From Nonomuraea deserti (lineage in GTDB: Bacteria > Actinomycetota > Actinomycetes > Streptosporangiales > Streptosporangiaceae): a stretch of DNA of 51,283 bases. The notes below the pieces were generated by a model. It saw nothing but the letters and a program-made list of their open reading frames with translations. It was not told the origin of the DNA and did not search any database. Within the stretch, counting starts at the first letter, position 1, and the number at the start of each line of letters is the position of its first letter. Shown one piece after another: positions 15,088 through 24,611 of the stretch. Location of the stretch: positions 1 through 51,283 of the forward strand of contig NZ_SMKO01000052.1 in NCBI RefSeq assembly GCF_004348685.1, in the 5' to 3' direction. The position numbers were made by a program, and so were the translations under genes.

Positions 15088-15102
15088 GCGGGGTGGCATC
15101 CG

Positions 15103-17482
15103 GTGGCTGATCTCTGGTTCGGTGTCCTCGGCCCGCCGGACGTGCGGTCCGGCGGGCGGAGGATCCCCCGGCACGGGCCTCGCCAGGAGAGGGCGCTCGC
15201 GGCCCTCCTGCTGAACGCCGGCCACGCGGTGACGGTCGACCGCCTCATCGACGTCGTGTGGGAGGAGCCGCCCGCCTCGGCGCGCCGCCAGATCCAGGAC
15301 CTGGTGTCGAAACTGCGGCGGGCCCTGGCCGACGCCGGCGCGGGCGGTGACGTCATCACCACCGTACGCGGCGGCTACCTGCTGCGGCCCGGCATCGGCC
15401 GGCTGGACGCGACGGAGTTCGAGGAGCTCGTCGCGTCCGCGCGCGACGCCGAGCCCACCCGTCCGGCCGCCCTGCTCAGGCGGGCGCTCGCCCTGTGGCG
15501 GGGCGAGCCGCTGAGCGGCGTCGACTGCCCCGCGCTCGCCGGCGACGTGCGCACCCTGCAGGAGAAACGGCTGGCGGTCTGGGAGGAGTGGGCGAGGATC
15601 GAGCTGGCCGCCGGCCGCCACCACGAGGTCACCGCCGAGCTGACCGCCCTGGTGGAGCGCCATCCGCTGCGCGAGCCGCTGGTGGCGGCGCTGATGCGGG
15701 CCATGACCGCCGCCGGCCGCGCGGCCGGCGCGCTCGACGTCTACCACCGGGCGCGGGAGAAGCTGCGGGACGAGCTGGGCCTCGATCCGGGCACGGAGCT
15801 CCAGAGCCTGTACGAACGTCTCCTGCGGGCCGCCGAGCCCGGCCCGCTCCCTGAGCCGCCGCCCCCGCCCGCCATCGCGTCCCGGCTGCCCATGGACGCC
15901 TTCGGCTTCGTCGGCAGGGGCGGGGAGCTGTCCCGGCTCGACGCCCTGCTGGACCACGCCGCGCCCCAGCCGACGGCGGTGGCGATGGCCGTCGTGTCGG
16001 GCAGCGCGGGCGTCGGCAAGACCGCGCTGGTGACGCACTGGGCGCACCGCGTCGGCGACCGTTTCCCCGGCGGGCACCTGTACGTGAACCTGCGCGGCTT
16101 CGATCCCGGCGGGTCGATGGTGGCGCCGGAGGAGGCGGTGCGCGGGTTCCTGTTCGCGCTCGGGGTGCCGCCGCAGGGCGTGCCGTCCGGCATGGACGCG
16201 CAGACGGCGCTCTACCGGAGCCTGCTGGCCGGCCGCCGGGTGCTGATCGTCCTGGACAACGCCCGCGACGCCGCCCAGGTGCGCCCGCTGCTGCCCGGCT
16301 CCGCCGGCTGCGTCGTGGTGGTGACCAGCCGCGACCGGCTGCCCGCCCTGGTCGCCAAGGAGGGCGCGGCTTACGCTGCCGCTGGACCTGCCGACCAGCG
16401 GCGAGGCCAGGGAGATGCTCGCCCGCCAGCTGGGGGACGGGCGGGTCGCCGCCGAGCCGGACACCGTGGACGAGCTCATCGCGAGATGCGGCCGGCTGCC
16501 GCTGGCCCTGGCGATCGCCGCCGCCCGCGCGGCCGTGCGGCCCTGCGTTCCGCTGGCCGCCATAGCCGAGGAACTGCGTGAGGCGCCCGGGGTGCTGGAC
16601 GCGCTCGACGCCGGGGACCCGGCGACCCGGGTCAGGGCCGTGTTCTCGTGGTCGTACCGGATCCTCGGCGACCGGACGGCGCGCCTGTTCCGCGCGCTGG
16701 CGACGCACCGCGGGCCGCGCATCGGCGTGGCGGCGGCGGCGAGCCTGGCCGGGATCCCCGTACGCGATGCCCGCTCGCTGCTGGAGAGGCTGGCGGGCGC
16801 GCACCTCGTCACCGAGCACGCCCCTGGCCGGTACGCCTTCCACGACCTGATGCGCGCCTACGCCGGAGAGCTGGCCGACCTCCACGATCCGCCCGGGGAG
16901 CGGGACGCCGCCCGGCGCCGCCTGCACGACCACTACATCCACACCGCGGAGCAGGCCGGCCGGCTGCTCGACCCGCACCAGGACATCCCCCTGGACGAGC
17001 CGCCGGCCGGTGTCGTCGCCGAAGAGCACCGCGACCAGCGGGAGGCGCTCGCGCACCTCCTGCTGCGCCTGTCGGAACGGCACAAGGCCGACCATGAGAC
17101 GTACCACGTCGCGCGTGACCTGGTCGCCTGGTGCCATGATCACGTCCGCGAGCTGGCCCGCGTCGGCAAGGACTACGGGCTGGACCTGGACCCGTCGCCT
17201 GCGGGGGACACCACGCTCATGGAACTCGTCCGCGAGAAGGCCGGCGAGTGGCTGGGCCGCCGCCCCGAGCCCTCGTTGTTGCTGCTCGCCGACTTCCGGC
17301 ACCTGAACCGCGTGGCCTCCGGCGTCTCCCTCGACTGGGAGCTGCTCGCCCAGGCCGCCCAGGGGGCGAGGCGCAAGGATCTGCTCGCGCTCGCCCAGCG
17401 CTGCCATCCCGACACCCTGAGGCAGGTGCGCTGGGCGAACGCCCGGCTGAAGGACTCGGCGACGCAGGCGCTGGTGAGCTGA
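15103..17482 (+). pseudogene. Frameshifted AfsR/SARP-family regulator with a foreign C-terminal fusion
   Basis: The first frame encodes a SARP winged helix (about 1-95), the BTAD domain (about 100-250) and an NB-ARC ATPase with P-loop GSAGVGKT and VTSRDRL. After LVAKEG, near 16360-16370, the correct reading moves one frame on (ARLTLPLDLPTSGEAREML) and stays open to 17482. A loss of CG from a CGCGCG run or one extra base would explain this. After the winged-helix-like RYAFHDLMRAYA segment and a short stretch, the sequence leaves the expected TPR region near 17035. It ends with about 145 residues (LLLRLSERHKADHETYHVARDL to the stop) that look like an unrelated stand-alone actinomycete protein. 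So this is a regulator broken by frameshift and fused by deletion, unless the shift is a sequencing error. Confidence 0.75.
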
Positions 17483-17498
17483 CGCGCCTGCCGGTCCG

Positions 17499-17528
17499 CT
17501 GACCCCGAGGCGGGGTGTCGGGTAGGTT
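17499..17528 (+). promoter_or_regulatory. Promoter for a leaderless membrane-protein gene
   Basis: CTGACC (17499-17504) and TAGGTT (17523-17528) are 18 bp apart, and the -10 ends six bases before the ATG at 17535, predicting a leaderless transcript. A perfect dyad ACCCCG-AGG-CGGGGT (17502-17516) lies between the hexamers and may be an operator. Confidence 0.45.
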
Positions 17529-17534
17529 GCGGCA

Positions 17535-18128
17535 ATGGCCCGTCCGCACCGCGTCCAGCTCCACACCGGGCGTTCGTCAGGGGTGAAGGTCCTGGGCGGG
17601 TGTTCCAGCGTCGTCGTGTTGTTCCTGATCCCCGTGCTGGCCTGGATCGCCAGCATCCTGTCCGGCTGGCTCTCCGTGGTGATGGGCGCCCTCGCCGCCC
17701 TGGTCGGGGTCACCTGCGTCGTCGCCCTGGGGATCGTGCTGGCCGACCTGCTGCGTGCGGCCGCCTGGCTCGACGGCACGGTCCTCGCCGTGCGCTCCGC
17801 CTTCACCACGAACCGGTGCGATCTGGCCGCGGCTCACCTGTTCACGATCGACTCGATCGCCGAGCGCTCCTATGCCGGGGACCTCGGCTCCGTGCCGACC
17901 GGGCGGCTGATCCCTCGGCTCCGCGTCCAGGATCCGGGCACGGGCCGCCTGGTCAGCCTGGTTCTGCAGGACCCGGCCACCCGCACCCTGCTCCCGGCGG
18001 TGCGGCTGCACGCCCTGGCCGACGCCATCTTGGCCGGCCGCCGCCCCGAGCCGTACGCGCGGCAGGCCCGGCAGGTCGCCCAGGAGCTGCGCCGCCTGGC
18101 CGGCGGCCCCTTCGCCGCGCACCCCTGA
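17535..18128 (+). CDS. Two-helix membrane protein of unknown function
   Basis: This 197-residue protein has two adjacent membrane helices (about 25-45 and 48-72), followed by a soluble domain. That domain has repeated short strands (GTVLAVRSAFTTNRCDL, HLFTIDSIAER, RLRVQDPGTGRLVSLVLQDP) and a C-terminal helix, the pattern of a membrane-anchored PH-like domain. No catalytic motif is visible. It has no ribosome binding site and probably starts as a leaderless mRNA. It converges on the FMN reductase gene with only 10 bp between stops. Confidence 0.7.
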   Translation: MARPHRVQLHTGRSSGVKVLGGCSSVVVLFLIPVLAWIASILSGWLSVVMGALAALVGVTCVVALGIVLADLLRAAAWLDGTVLAVRSAFTTNRCDLAAAHLFTIDSIAERSYAGDLGSVPTGRLIPRLRVQDPGTGRLVSLVLQDPATRTLLPAVRLHALADAILAGRRPEPYARQARQVAQELRRLAGGPFAAHP

Positions 18129-18138
18129 ACGCCCGGCG

Positions 18139-18750
18139 TCAGCGGAGCGCCTCCTGCGGGGCGTCCGCGCGCAGCGGCCTGAGCGCCCGGGACCAGGTGA
18201 CGACCTCGTCGAGCAGCTCGACGAGGGTCTCCTCCTGGTGCGGGCCGGGGGTGATCACGCCGGGTTCGGTGGGGTCGGTGAGCTCGAAGTCGGTGTACGC
18301 CGACAACCCGACCTGGGTGCGGACGTTGGCGACCTGGAGCTCGGTCATGGACAGCCGCAGCTGCTCCACGGCGCGGGTGCCGCCGTGGACGCCGTGGCTG
18401 ACGAATCCGGCCGCCTTGTTGTTCCATTCGGCGAACAGGTAGTCGATCGCGTTCTTCAGCGCGGCGGGCATGCCGCGGTTGTACTCCGGCGTGACGAAGA
18501 CGAATCCGTCCAGGGACGCGATGGTCCGCGCCCAGCGCCGGGTGTGCGGGTGGCGATAGTCGCCGAACATCGCGGGCACGGGCTCGTCCAGCAGGGGGAG
18601 CCCGTGCTCGGCCAGATCGACGACCTCGAAGGAGGCCTCTCCCGCCGTGACGGCGGCGTGCCGCGCGGCGACCTCGGCGACCCACTGGGCCGCGACGGCC
18701 GTCCTGCGGTGTGGGCGGGTGCTGCCGACGATGATGCCAATTCTGATCAT
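18139..18750 (-). CDS. NAD(P)H-dependent FMN reductase (flavodoxin-like fold)
   Basis: The protein has 203 residues from the ATG at 18750 with GGAGAG upstream. The phosphate-binding loop GSTRPHRRT (about 9-17) and the isoalloxazine-site motif TPEYNRGMPAALKNAIDYL (about 84-102) define PF03358. It binds FMN and reduces it or quinone/azo substrates with NAD(P)H in the cytosol. A TetR regulator gene diverges from it with an 82-bp shared promoter region that contains a TACAnnnTGTA dyad. Repression by that TetR and induction by an electrophile or quinone is the likely logic. Confidence 0.92.
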   Translation of the reverse strand: MIRIGIIVGSTRPHRRTAVAAQWVAEVAARHAAVTAGEASFEVVDLAEHGLPLLDEPVPAMFGDYRHPHTRRWARTIASLDGFVFVTPEYNRGMPAALKNAIDYLFAEWNNKAAGFVSHGVHGGTRAVEQLRLSMTELQVANVRTQVGLSAYTDFELTDPTEPGVITPGPHQEETLVELLDEVVTWSRALRPLRADAPQEALR

Positions 18751-18784
18751 GGGTCTCTCCTGTCGGTGCCTTGTTCGGGTAAAG

Positions 18785-18807
18785 TACAACGTGTATGGCA
18801 ACATGTA
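18785..18807. promoter_or_regulatory. TetR-type operator between divergent genes
   Basis: TACA-ACG-TGTA (18785-18795) is a perfect dyad. Its right part is repeated directly as CAACGTGTA (18787-18795) and CAACATGTA (18799-18807), 12 bp apart. It sits midway between the reductase and TetR starts and could control both. Confidence 0.6.
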
Positions 18808-18832
18808 AAACGATGACTGTAATTGAGGTGAG

Positions 18833-19474
18833 ATGACCAGCGACAACAGGGCGAGACGTCGCCCCCATGGAGGGCTGGCCGACAAGCGCAGGGCCATCCT
18901 GGCGGGCGCTCTGACCGTGTTCGCCCGCGACGGCTACACCCGTGCCGGCATCGACGCGATCGCCGCGGCGGCCGGGGTGTCCACGCGGACGATCTACAAC
19001 CACTTCACCGACAAGGCCGAGCTGTTCCAGACCGTCATCAAGGAGAGCGCGGGCCGGGCGGCCGACGCCCAGATCGCGATCATCGACCGGCACCTGCACA
19101 GGATCGTCGATCTGAAGGCCGACCTCGTGGAGTTCGGCCGCGCCCTCACCGCCCCGATGGCCACCGAGCACGCGGAGCACTTCGCGCTCGTCCGCCAGGT
19201 CAACGCCGAGGCCGGGCACATCCCCCAGGCCGCCGTCGACGCCTGGCAGGAGGTCGGTCCCCGGCGTGTCCTCCGCCGGCTCGCCGAGCACCTGCGGCAG
19301 TGGACGGCCAGGGGCCTGCTCCACGCGGACGACCCCGAGCGTGCGGCCGTCCAGCTCATGCTGCTCGTCTCAGCCGCCGGTCCGCCCCACCACGCCCCCG
19401 CCCCGAGCCGGCAGGAGGCCGACGAGATGATCGTCTCCGGCGTCCGCGTCTTCCTGTACGGCTACCGGCGCTGA
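18833..19474 (+). CDS. TetR-family transcriptional regulator
   Basis: This 213-residue protein has the TetR DNA-binding domain in the first 75 residues (RRAILAGALTVFARDGYTRAGIDAIAAAAGVSTRTIYNHF). A TetR_C-like helical domain follows. GAGGTG lies close to the ATG. It is divergent from the FMN reductase gene, which is therefore its most likely target together with itself. No Cys occurs, so direct thiol sensing is unlikely; a small hydrophobic ligand is expected. Confidence 0.92.
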   Translation: MTSDNRARRRPHGGLADKRRAILAGALTVFARDGYTRAGIDAIAAAAGVSTRTIYNHFTDKAELFQTVIKESAGRAADAQIAIIDRHLHRIVDLKADLVEFGRALTAPMATEHAEHFALVRQVNAEAGHIPQAAVDAWQEVGPRRVLRRLAEHLRQWTARGLLHADDPERAAVQLMLLVSAAGPPHHAPAPSRQEADEMIVSGVRVFLYGYRR

Positions 19475-19559
19475 CCGCGTCACCCCTGACGAAAGTAAGG
19501 GGGCACGCTGGTCTTTCGGGCATGCCGGGGACGGCGCCGCCCTTCCTACGCTGCTACGC

Positions 19560-20729
19560 ATGATCAGTGTCACCCGCGTCTCCGCGGCCGCCGTGCTCAC
19601 CCTGACCCTGCCGCTGACGGCGCCGCCGCCCGCCGCGGCGGCCTCCGCGGGCGGTGCCAGGACGCGCATCGCGATCCCCGCCCCCACCGGTCACCACAAG
19701 GTCGGCCGCGACATCCTGCACCTCGTCGACCGCGAGCGCCGCGACCCGTGGCAGCCCGGGGCGGGCGCGCGGGAGCTGATGGTGTCGGTGTACTACCCGG
19801 CCCGGGGCGGCGGGCGCGCCGCCCCGTACATGACCACCGGCGAGGCCCGCCTCCTCCTCGAGGGCCAGAAGCTCGACACCCGCTTCGAGGCGGAGCAGCT
19901 CGCCGGCGTCCGTACGAACGCCCGCACCGGCGCCACCCCCGCCGGCGGCCGTCACCCCCTGGTGCTGCTCTCCCCGGGCTTCACCCTCAACCGCGCCACC
20001 CTGACCACGCTCGCCGAGGAGCTCGCCTCGAAGGGGTACGTCGTCGCGCTCGTGGACCACGCCTACGAGTCGTACGGCACCACCTTCCCGGGCGGGCGCC
20101 TGCTCACCTGCGTCGCGTGCGAGAAGGTGGAGAGCGCTCCCTCCGACGCGGCGAGCAAGAGGCTGCTCGCCGAGGCCGCCGCCGGCCGGGCGGCGGACCT
20201 CTCCTTCGTCATCGACCGGCTGACCCGCACCGCCTGGAAACGCTCGAAGATGATCGACCCGCGGCGGATCGGCGCCGCGGGCCACTCGCTCGGCGGCAAC
20301 GCCGCGGCGAGCGTCATGGCCGGCGACCGCCGCGTCCGCGCCGGGGCGAACATGGACGGCACGTTCTTCGCGCCGGTGCCGAGGGCAGGCCTCGGCGAAC
20401 GGCCGTTCCTCATGCTCGGCACCGAGGCCCAGCACTCGCCCGGCACCGATGACACGAGCTGGCCCCGGGACTGGCGCCGCCTGGACGGCTGGAAACGCTG
20501 GCTGACCGTGGCCGGCTCCGGCCACTTCACCTTCATCGACCTGCCCGTCCTGGGCGGCCAGGTCGGGATGACCGACCCCTCCGCGCCGCTGACGGGGAAA
20601 CGTTCTGGCGAGATCACCACGGCGTACGTGGGCGCCTTCTTCGACCGGCATCTGCGCGGGAAACACCGGCCGCTGCTGGACGGCCCGTCCGCCGCCAACC
20701 CCGAGGTCACCTTCCACGACCCCTCGTGA
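19560..20729 (+). CDS. Secreted PAF-acetylhydrolase-like alpha/beta hydrolase
   Basis: This 389-residue protein has a Sec signal peptide (about 1-28, ending AAAAS). The nucleophile elbow GHSLGG carries Ser243, with the oxyanion region LLSPGFTLNR, and the likely Asp/His pair is within ANMDGTFF and GSGHFTFIDLP. Length and order match the PAF-AH isoform II family (PF03403), which hydrolyses short or oxidised acyl esters. LTCVACEK contains two close Cys that could form a disulfide after export. The ATG is preceded seven bases upstream by TACGCT (19547-19552), a possible -10 of a leaderless mRNA. Confidence 0.88.
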   Translation: MISVTRVSAAAVLTLTLPLTAPPPAAAASAGGARTRIAIPAPTGHHKVGRDILHLVDRERRDPWQPGAGARELMVSVYYPARGGGRAAPYMTTGEARLLLEGQKLDTRFEAEQLAGVRTNARTGATPAGGRHPLVLLSPGFTLNRATLTTLAEELASKGYVVALVDHAYESYGTTFPGGRLLTCVACEKVESAPSDAASKRLLAEAAAGRAADLSFVIDRLTRTAWKRSKMIDPRRIGAAGHSLGGNAAASVMAGDRRVRAGANMDGTFFAPVPRAGLGERPFLMLGTEAQHSPGTDDTSWPRDWRRLDGWKRWLTVAGSGHFTFIDLPVLGGQVGMTDPSAPLTGKRSGEITTAYVGAFFDRHLRGKHRPLLDGPSAANPEVTFHDPS

Positions 20730-20856
20730 AATTCTCACGGCCGGGCGCGTGCCCTCGCAGCTGGCCGGGCGGCGCCCGTGGCGGTGATTGAGGTGGGGCG
20801 TCCCGGCGCCCACGGTGCAGGAATCCGCACACGGTGATCCCGCCAAGGAGTCCGTC

Positions 20857-20995
20857 ATGCGTGCCCGTGCCGTCCCGGCCCTGATCGTGGCCCTGCTCGC
20901 CCTCGTCGTCCACGCGCCCGAGGCACGGCTTCCAGGCCACCCGCCCCGGCGGCGACACCCAGACGCCCTCCGGCTACCTGTGCACGAGCCCCTGA
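20857..20995 (+). pseudogene. Remnant of a small secreted protein gene with frameshift
   Basis: AAGGAG precedes an ATG that starts a signal peptide (MRARAVPALIVALLALVVHA). In that frame the sequence then becomes Arg/Pro-rich and runs on without sense. One frame over, from about 20912, it reads GFQATRPGGDTQTPSGYLCTSP and stops at 20995, which looks like a genuine short secreted tail. A single frameshift near 20912-20926 joins the two. The rest of the 414-bp gap (20730-21143) shows no other gene. Confidence 0.4.
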
Positions 20996-21143
20996 GGCGA
21001 CGTAGGCTGGACGGTGCGCGCTTCAGGACGCCACCGGTCCGCGGAAAGGGCCAAGCCCACCTGACGGTCTCCGAACGATCCCGGCATGACCTCTTTTCCG
21101 GCCTGACCATGCGGACACCAGGCCAGACGGAAAGGAGGCCATC

Positions 21144-22592
21144 GTGCCCATCCACCGCCTGCCCGACCACCCCCGCATCCAACGGCTTCGCAAGCAGGCC
21201 AAGACCCTCCTCCAGCAGATGAGGGCGGACGCTCCCGAGGCGCGCGGGCTCGTCGCGGAGTTCCATCCCCGGCCGCCGCAAGAGCCCAGGCTGTCCGACG
21301 CGCAGCTCGTCACCGCCCGCATGTACGGCTTCGCGAGCTGGCCCAAGCTGAAGGAGCACATCGGCACCGTCGAGCGGTACACCCGCTCGCCGCACCGGAT
21401 CGCGCCGCGCGAGGACCCGCCGGAGGAGTTCCTGCGGCTCGCCTGCCTCACCTACGGCCAGGACGACCGGGGCAGGGCCGGCGAGGCCGGGCTGCTGCTG
21501 GCCCGGCACCCGTGGTTGTCCACCGCCAACGTCTTCACGATGGCGGCCACCGGCTCGGCCGGCGCCCTGGCCGGCGCGCTGGCCGCGGACCCCGGCCTGG
21601 CCCGCGCGCAGGGCGGCCCCTTCGGGTGGGAGCCGCTGCTGTACCTGGCCTACGCCCGCGTCGACCCCGCCGGCCGGCCCGTGGAGGCGGCCCGGCTCCT
21701 CCTCGACCACGGCGCCGACCCGAACGCCGGCTTCCTGTGGGACGGGCTGATCTCCCCGTTCACTGCGCTCACCGGCGCGTTCGGCGGCGGGGAGGGCGAC
21801 CAGCCGCCGCACCCGCGGGGTCCGGAGCTGGCCAGGCTGCTCCTGGAGGCGGGGGCCGACCCCAACGACAGCCAGGCCCTCTACAACCGCGGGCTCGGCG
21901 GCTCCTTCTCCGACGACCCCGCCCACCTCGAGCTGCTGCTGGAGTTCGGTCTCGGGCGCGGAGAGGGCGGGCCGTGGCAGGTCCGGCTGGGCCCGACGCT
22001 GCGGTCGCCGCAGCAGCTGGTGCGCGACGAACTCGCCACCGCCGCGCTGCGGGGCGGCCCGCTGCGCACCCGGCTGCTCCTCGCGCACGGCGCGGAGGCG
22101 GACGGGCTCGGCGGGCATCCGGCGTTCGGCGGGCGCACACCGTACGAGCTGGCCGTGCTGCACGGGCACACCGAGGTCGCGGAGCTCCTCGCCGCGGCGG
22201 GCGCCTCGACCGTGCTGGACGAGACGGACGCGTTCACCGCCGCCTGCATGCGCGCCGACGCCGGCGCGGTGGCCGCGGCCGGCCGGGCGCCACTGGCCCG
22301 GGCGCTCGCCCGCACTCCCGATCTGATCAACAGGGCGGCCGAGCAGCGCAGGCCCGCGGCGGTACGGCTGCTGGCCGGCCTCGGCTTCGACGTGAACCAC
22401 CTGCGTCGAGCCACCCCGCTGCACGCGGCGGCCTGGAACGACGACGTGGAGACCGCCACGACGCTCGTCGAGCTCGGGGCCGACCTCACGATCAGGGACA
22501 CCGAGCACGACTCGACCCCGCTCGGCTGGGCCGAATACGGCGGCAGGCACCGCGTGGCGGCGTACCTGCGCGGCATGGAGCGGCACGAGTGA
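21144..22592 (+). CDS. Ankyrin-repeat protein
   Basis: The protein has 482 residues from GTG 21144, with GGAGG at the right distance. An N-terminal helical segment (RLRKQAKTLLQQMRADAPEA, then LSDAQLVTARMYGFASWPKLKEHI) precedes a series of ankyrin repeats. The clearest copies are VEAARLLLDHGADPNA, ELARLLLEAGADPND, TPYELAVLHGHTEVAELLAAAGAS, TPLHAAAWNDDVETATTLVELGADLT and TPLGWAEYGGRHRVAAYL. It is cytosolic and probably mediates protein binding; no enzymatic domain is visible. The family is common in Actinobacteria as a stand-alone protein of unknown partner. Confidence 0.9.
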   Translation: MPIHRLPDHPRIQRLRKQAKTLLQQMRADAPEARGLVAEFHPRPPQEPRLSDAQLVTARMYGFASWPKLKEHIGTVERYTRSPHRIAPREDPPEEFLRLACLTYGQDDRGRAGEAGLLLARHPWLSTANVFTMAATGSAGALAGALAADPGLARAQGGPFGWEPLLYLAYARVDPAGRPVEAARLLLDHGADPNAGFLWDGLISPFTALTGAFGGGEGDQPPHPRGPELARLLLEAGADPNDSQALYNRGLGGSFSDDPAHLELLLEFGLGRGEGGPWQVRLGPTLRSPQQLVRDELATAALRGGPLRTRLLLAHGAEADGLGGHPAFGGRTPYELAVLHGHTEVAELLAAAGASTVLDETDAFTAACMRADAGAVAAAGRAPLARALARTPDLINRAAEQRRPAAVRLLAGLGFDVNHLRRATPLHAAAWNDDVETATTLVELGADLTIRDTEHDSTPLGWAEYGGRHRVAAYLRGMERHE

Positions 22593-22625
22593 CCCGGTGA
22601 CGTGCGCCCGCGCGAGGGCGACCGG

Positions 22626-22654
22626 ACCGCGCGGCCGATCTCCGGCCGCGCGGT
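22626..22654. terminator. Bidirectional hairpin between convergent genes
   Basis: ACCGCGCGGCCG (22626-22637) and its exact complement (22643-22654) form a 12-bp stem with a 5-nt loop. It lies between the stops of the ankyrin and YCII genes. No T-tract is present, as is usual for actinomycete terminators. Confidence 0.75.
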
Positions 22655-22671
22655 CGCGGGCGACGGCTCGC

Positions 22672-23010
22672 TCACGAGATCGGGCGGATCTCCACGAGCG
22701 GGCAGGCCGGCCACGAGCGGACCAGCCCCAGCGCCTCGTCCAGGTCGGCCACCTCGACCTCGGCGAACCCGCTGACCACCTCCTTGCCCTCCACGAACGG
22801 CCCGTCCGTGACCACCGGCTCCCCGGAGCCGAGCCGCACCGTGGTCGCGGTGTGCACCGGCGCCAGGTGGGTGTGGTGGGTGATCTTTCCGGCGTGCTCG
22901 GCGAACCAGCGGCCCACCGCCTCGAAGGCGGTCTGCCGCTCCTTCTCGCCCATCTCCTCCAGTTCCTTGGCGAACTGCTCGGTCTCCACGAACATCAGCA
23001 CGTACTTCAC
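22672..23010 (-). CDS. YCII-related (DGPF) protein
   Basis: The protein has 112 residues from GTG 23010, chosen for GAGGAGG just upstream. MKYVLMFVETEQF and VTDGPFVEGKEVVSGFAEVEVADLDEAL are the hallmarks of PF03795, with the TDGPF motif intact. The family folds as a ferredoxin-like dimer and is often encoded beside sigma factors of the SigJ/ECF41 type; none is adjacent here. It may be a small catalytic or ligand-binding protein; the role is unproven. Confidence 0.9.
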   Translation of the reverse strand: MKYVLMFVETEQFAKELEEMGEKERQTAFEAVGRWFAEHAGKITHHTHLAPVHTATTVRLGSGEPVVTDGPFVEGKEVVSGFAEVEVADLDEALGLVRSWPACPLVEIRPIS

Positions 23011-23191
23011 GCGTGTCCTCCTCGATCCTTCGTCGGGTGGCGGGTCCCGGCGATCTCGCCGCGGCGCGCACCCTTCACTGAACAAGACGATCGGGACGCC
23101 CGCCCGTACGACGCCTCGACGGCAGGAGCCGAATCGTATGTTCGAGCGCGACCCGCCGGCGGATCATGGAGCTGTCCGGCGTGGGTACGGG

Positions 23192-24346
23192 CTACCGCAG
23201 CCGGCCGCCGAGGGCCGCCGTGGCGCAACAGACTCCGCCGGTCACGATCGCCGCCGTCAACACCGTCACCCAGCTCCAGCCTCCCATCTCGACGACCCAC
23301 AGGTACGCCGGCGCTCCGAGCAGCGTGCCGAGGCTGCCCGACTGCGTCACCGCCCCGACCCCCCAGGCGATACGATCGCCGGCCACCGCGGGAAGCGCCG
23401 CGAACACGGCCGAGACGGCCAGCCCGTTGACCGCCAGCACCCCCGCCGCGCAGACGGCCGCCACCGCCACCGGAGCCTGCAGGAAGACCCCGGCCGTCAG
23501 GGGCATCATGAGCAGCGCCGCGATGATCAGCCGCCGCGGCCGGGTCCCTGCGCGCAGCGCCGCTCCGGCCGCCAGGCTGCCCAGCACGCTGGCCGCGGAC
23601 ACCAGCCCGGCCAGCGGGCCGGCCTGCGACCCCGGCACGCTCAGCTCGGCCGTCAGATACGCCGGGAGCACGGTCACCACGCTGACCCCGACCAGGGCGA
23701 TCATCGCGAACCCTGCCGCCAGGGCGGCCACCGGCCACATCGTGCCCGGTCCGCGACGCGAGCCGCCCCGGCCGTCCTCCCGGCCGGGGCGGGCGTCGCG
23801 CGGCAACGTCCAGGCCAGCGCGGCCACCACCACGGTGATCGCGCCCACGCCCGCGACCTCGGCGCGCCAGCCGGGGGCCAGCCCGCCGCCGGCGCCGGCC
23901 AGCGCCAGGCCGGACGGGACGCACAGCCCCCACAGCGCCAGGGCCGTCTGCCGTGACCTGCCGTCCAGCAAGCGAGCCAGCAGGCTCGGCCCCGTGATCA
24001 CCACGAGGGCGTAGCCGGCGGCCTGGATCGCCCGCAAGGCGAACAACGCCTCCGCCCCTCCGGCGAACGGCGCCGCCAGCCCCGCCACCCCCAGAGCCAC
24101 CAGACCGGCCACGAAGACCCCGCGCAGCTGGTGCCGATCAACCCATAACCCCAGCGGCAGGCAGGTGAGCCCGGCGACCAGCGTGACGGCCGAGGACAGC
24201 AGGCCCACGGCGGTGAGCGACAGATCGAACTCCACGCTCACAGAGGTCAAGAACGGGACGAATTCCCCCAAGGCCATGCTGGCCGCTCCGCCTGACGCCA
24301 CCACGGTGACGACCGTACGAATGCTCAACGGGCACGCACCTCCCAC
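23192..24346 (-). CDS. MFS transporter
   Basis: This 384-residue protein has twelve predicted helices and the first-loop motif A variant GLWVDRHQLRG. Start is uncertain: GTG 24346 opens MGGACPLSIR, while a TTG at 24328 (LSIRTVVTVVA) lies about ten bases after GGGAGG and would start right before the first helix. The substrate is unknown; the closest look is to small exporters with a short central loop. It stands alone; the 181-bp gap to the YCII gene shows nothing convincing. Confidence 0.82.
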   Translation of the reverse strand: MGGACPLSIRTVVTVVASGGAASMALGEFVPFLTSVSVEFDLSLTAVGLLSSAVTLVAGLTCLPLGLWVDRHQLRGVFVAGLVALGVAGLAAPFAGGAEALFALRAIQAAGYALVVITGPSLLARLLDGRSRQTALALWGLCVPSGLALAGAGGGLAPGWRAEVAGVGAITVVVAALAWTLPRDARPGREDGRGGSRRGPGTMWPVAALAAGFAMIALVGVSVVTVLPAYLTAELSVPGSQAGPLAGLVSAASVLGSLAAGAALRAGTRPRRLIIAALLMMPLTAGVFLQAPVAVAAVCAAGVLAVNGLAVSAVFAALPAVAGDRIAWGVGAVTQSGSLGTLLGAPAYLWVVEMGGWSWVTVLTAAIVTGGVCCATAALGGRLR

Positions 24347-24611
24347 AAGTCGGGAGACGCGACCGGCGAGCCGGCCCGATCCTCAAGCCCGGTTGGGCGA
24401 CGCCTCGACGAGGATCCTCGGACATGGAGTGGCGCAAACCACCGGGCGACACCCTATCCCGCAGGTTTCGCGGGATCCAGTCCCCGCCGGCCAGGCGGTG
24501 AGCCGATCCGGCGGGGGGCGCGAACGGCCTCGCGTAAGCTGCGGCGGCTGTCGCGGGCGGTATCCCGTAAGCAGGGCCCGGACCGGCGCACCGACCGACC
24601 CCCTCCAGACG

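Noticed and set aside
16415..17482. Separate NB-ARC protein starting at ATG 16415
   Set aside because: It begins in the middle of the ATPase domain, lacks the P-loop, and is the direct continuation of the SARP protein after a frameshift.
23140..23156. LexA/SOS-like box (CGAATCGTATGTTCGA)
   Set aside because: Half-sites GAAT and GTTC are separated by five bases instead of four and one half is imperfect; no SOS gene follows.
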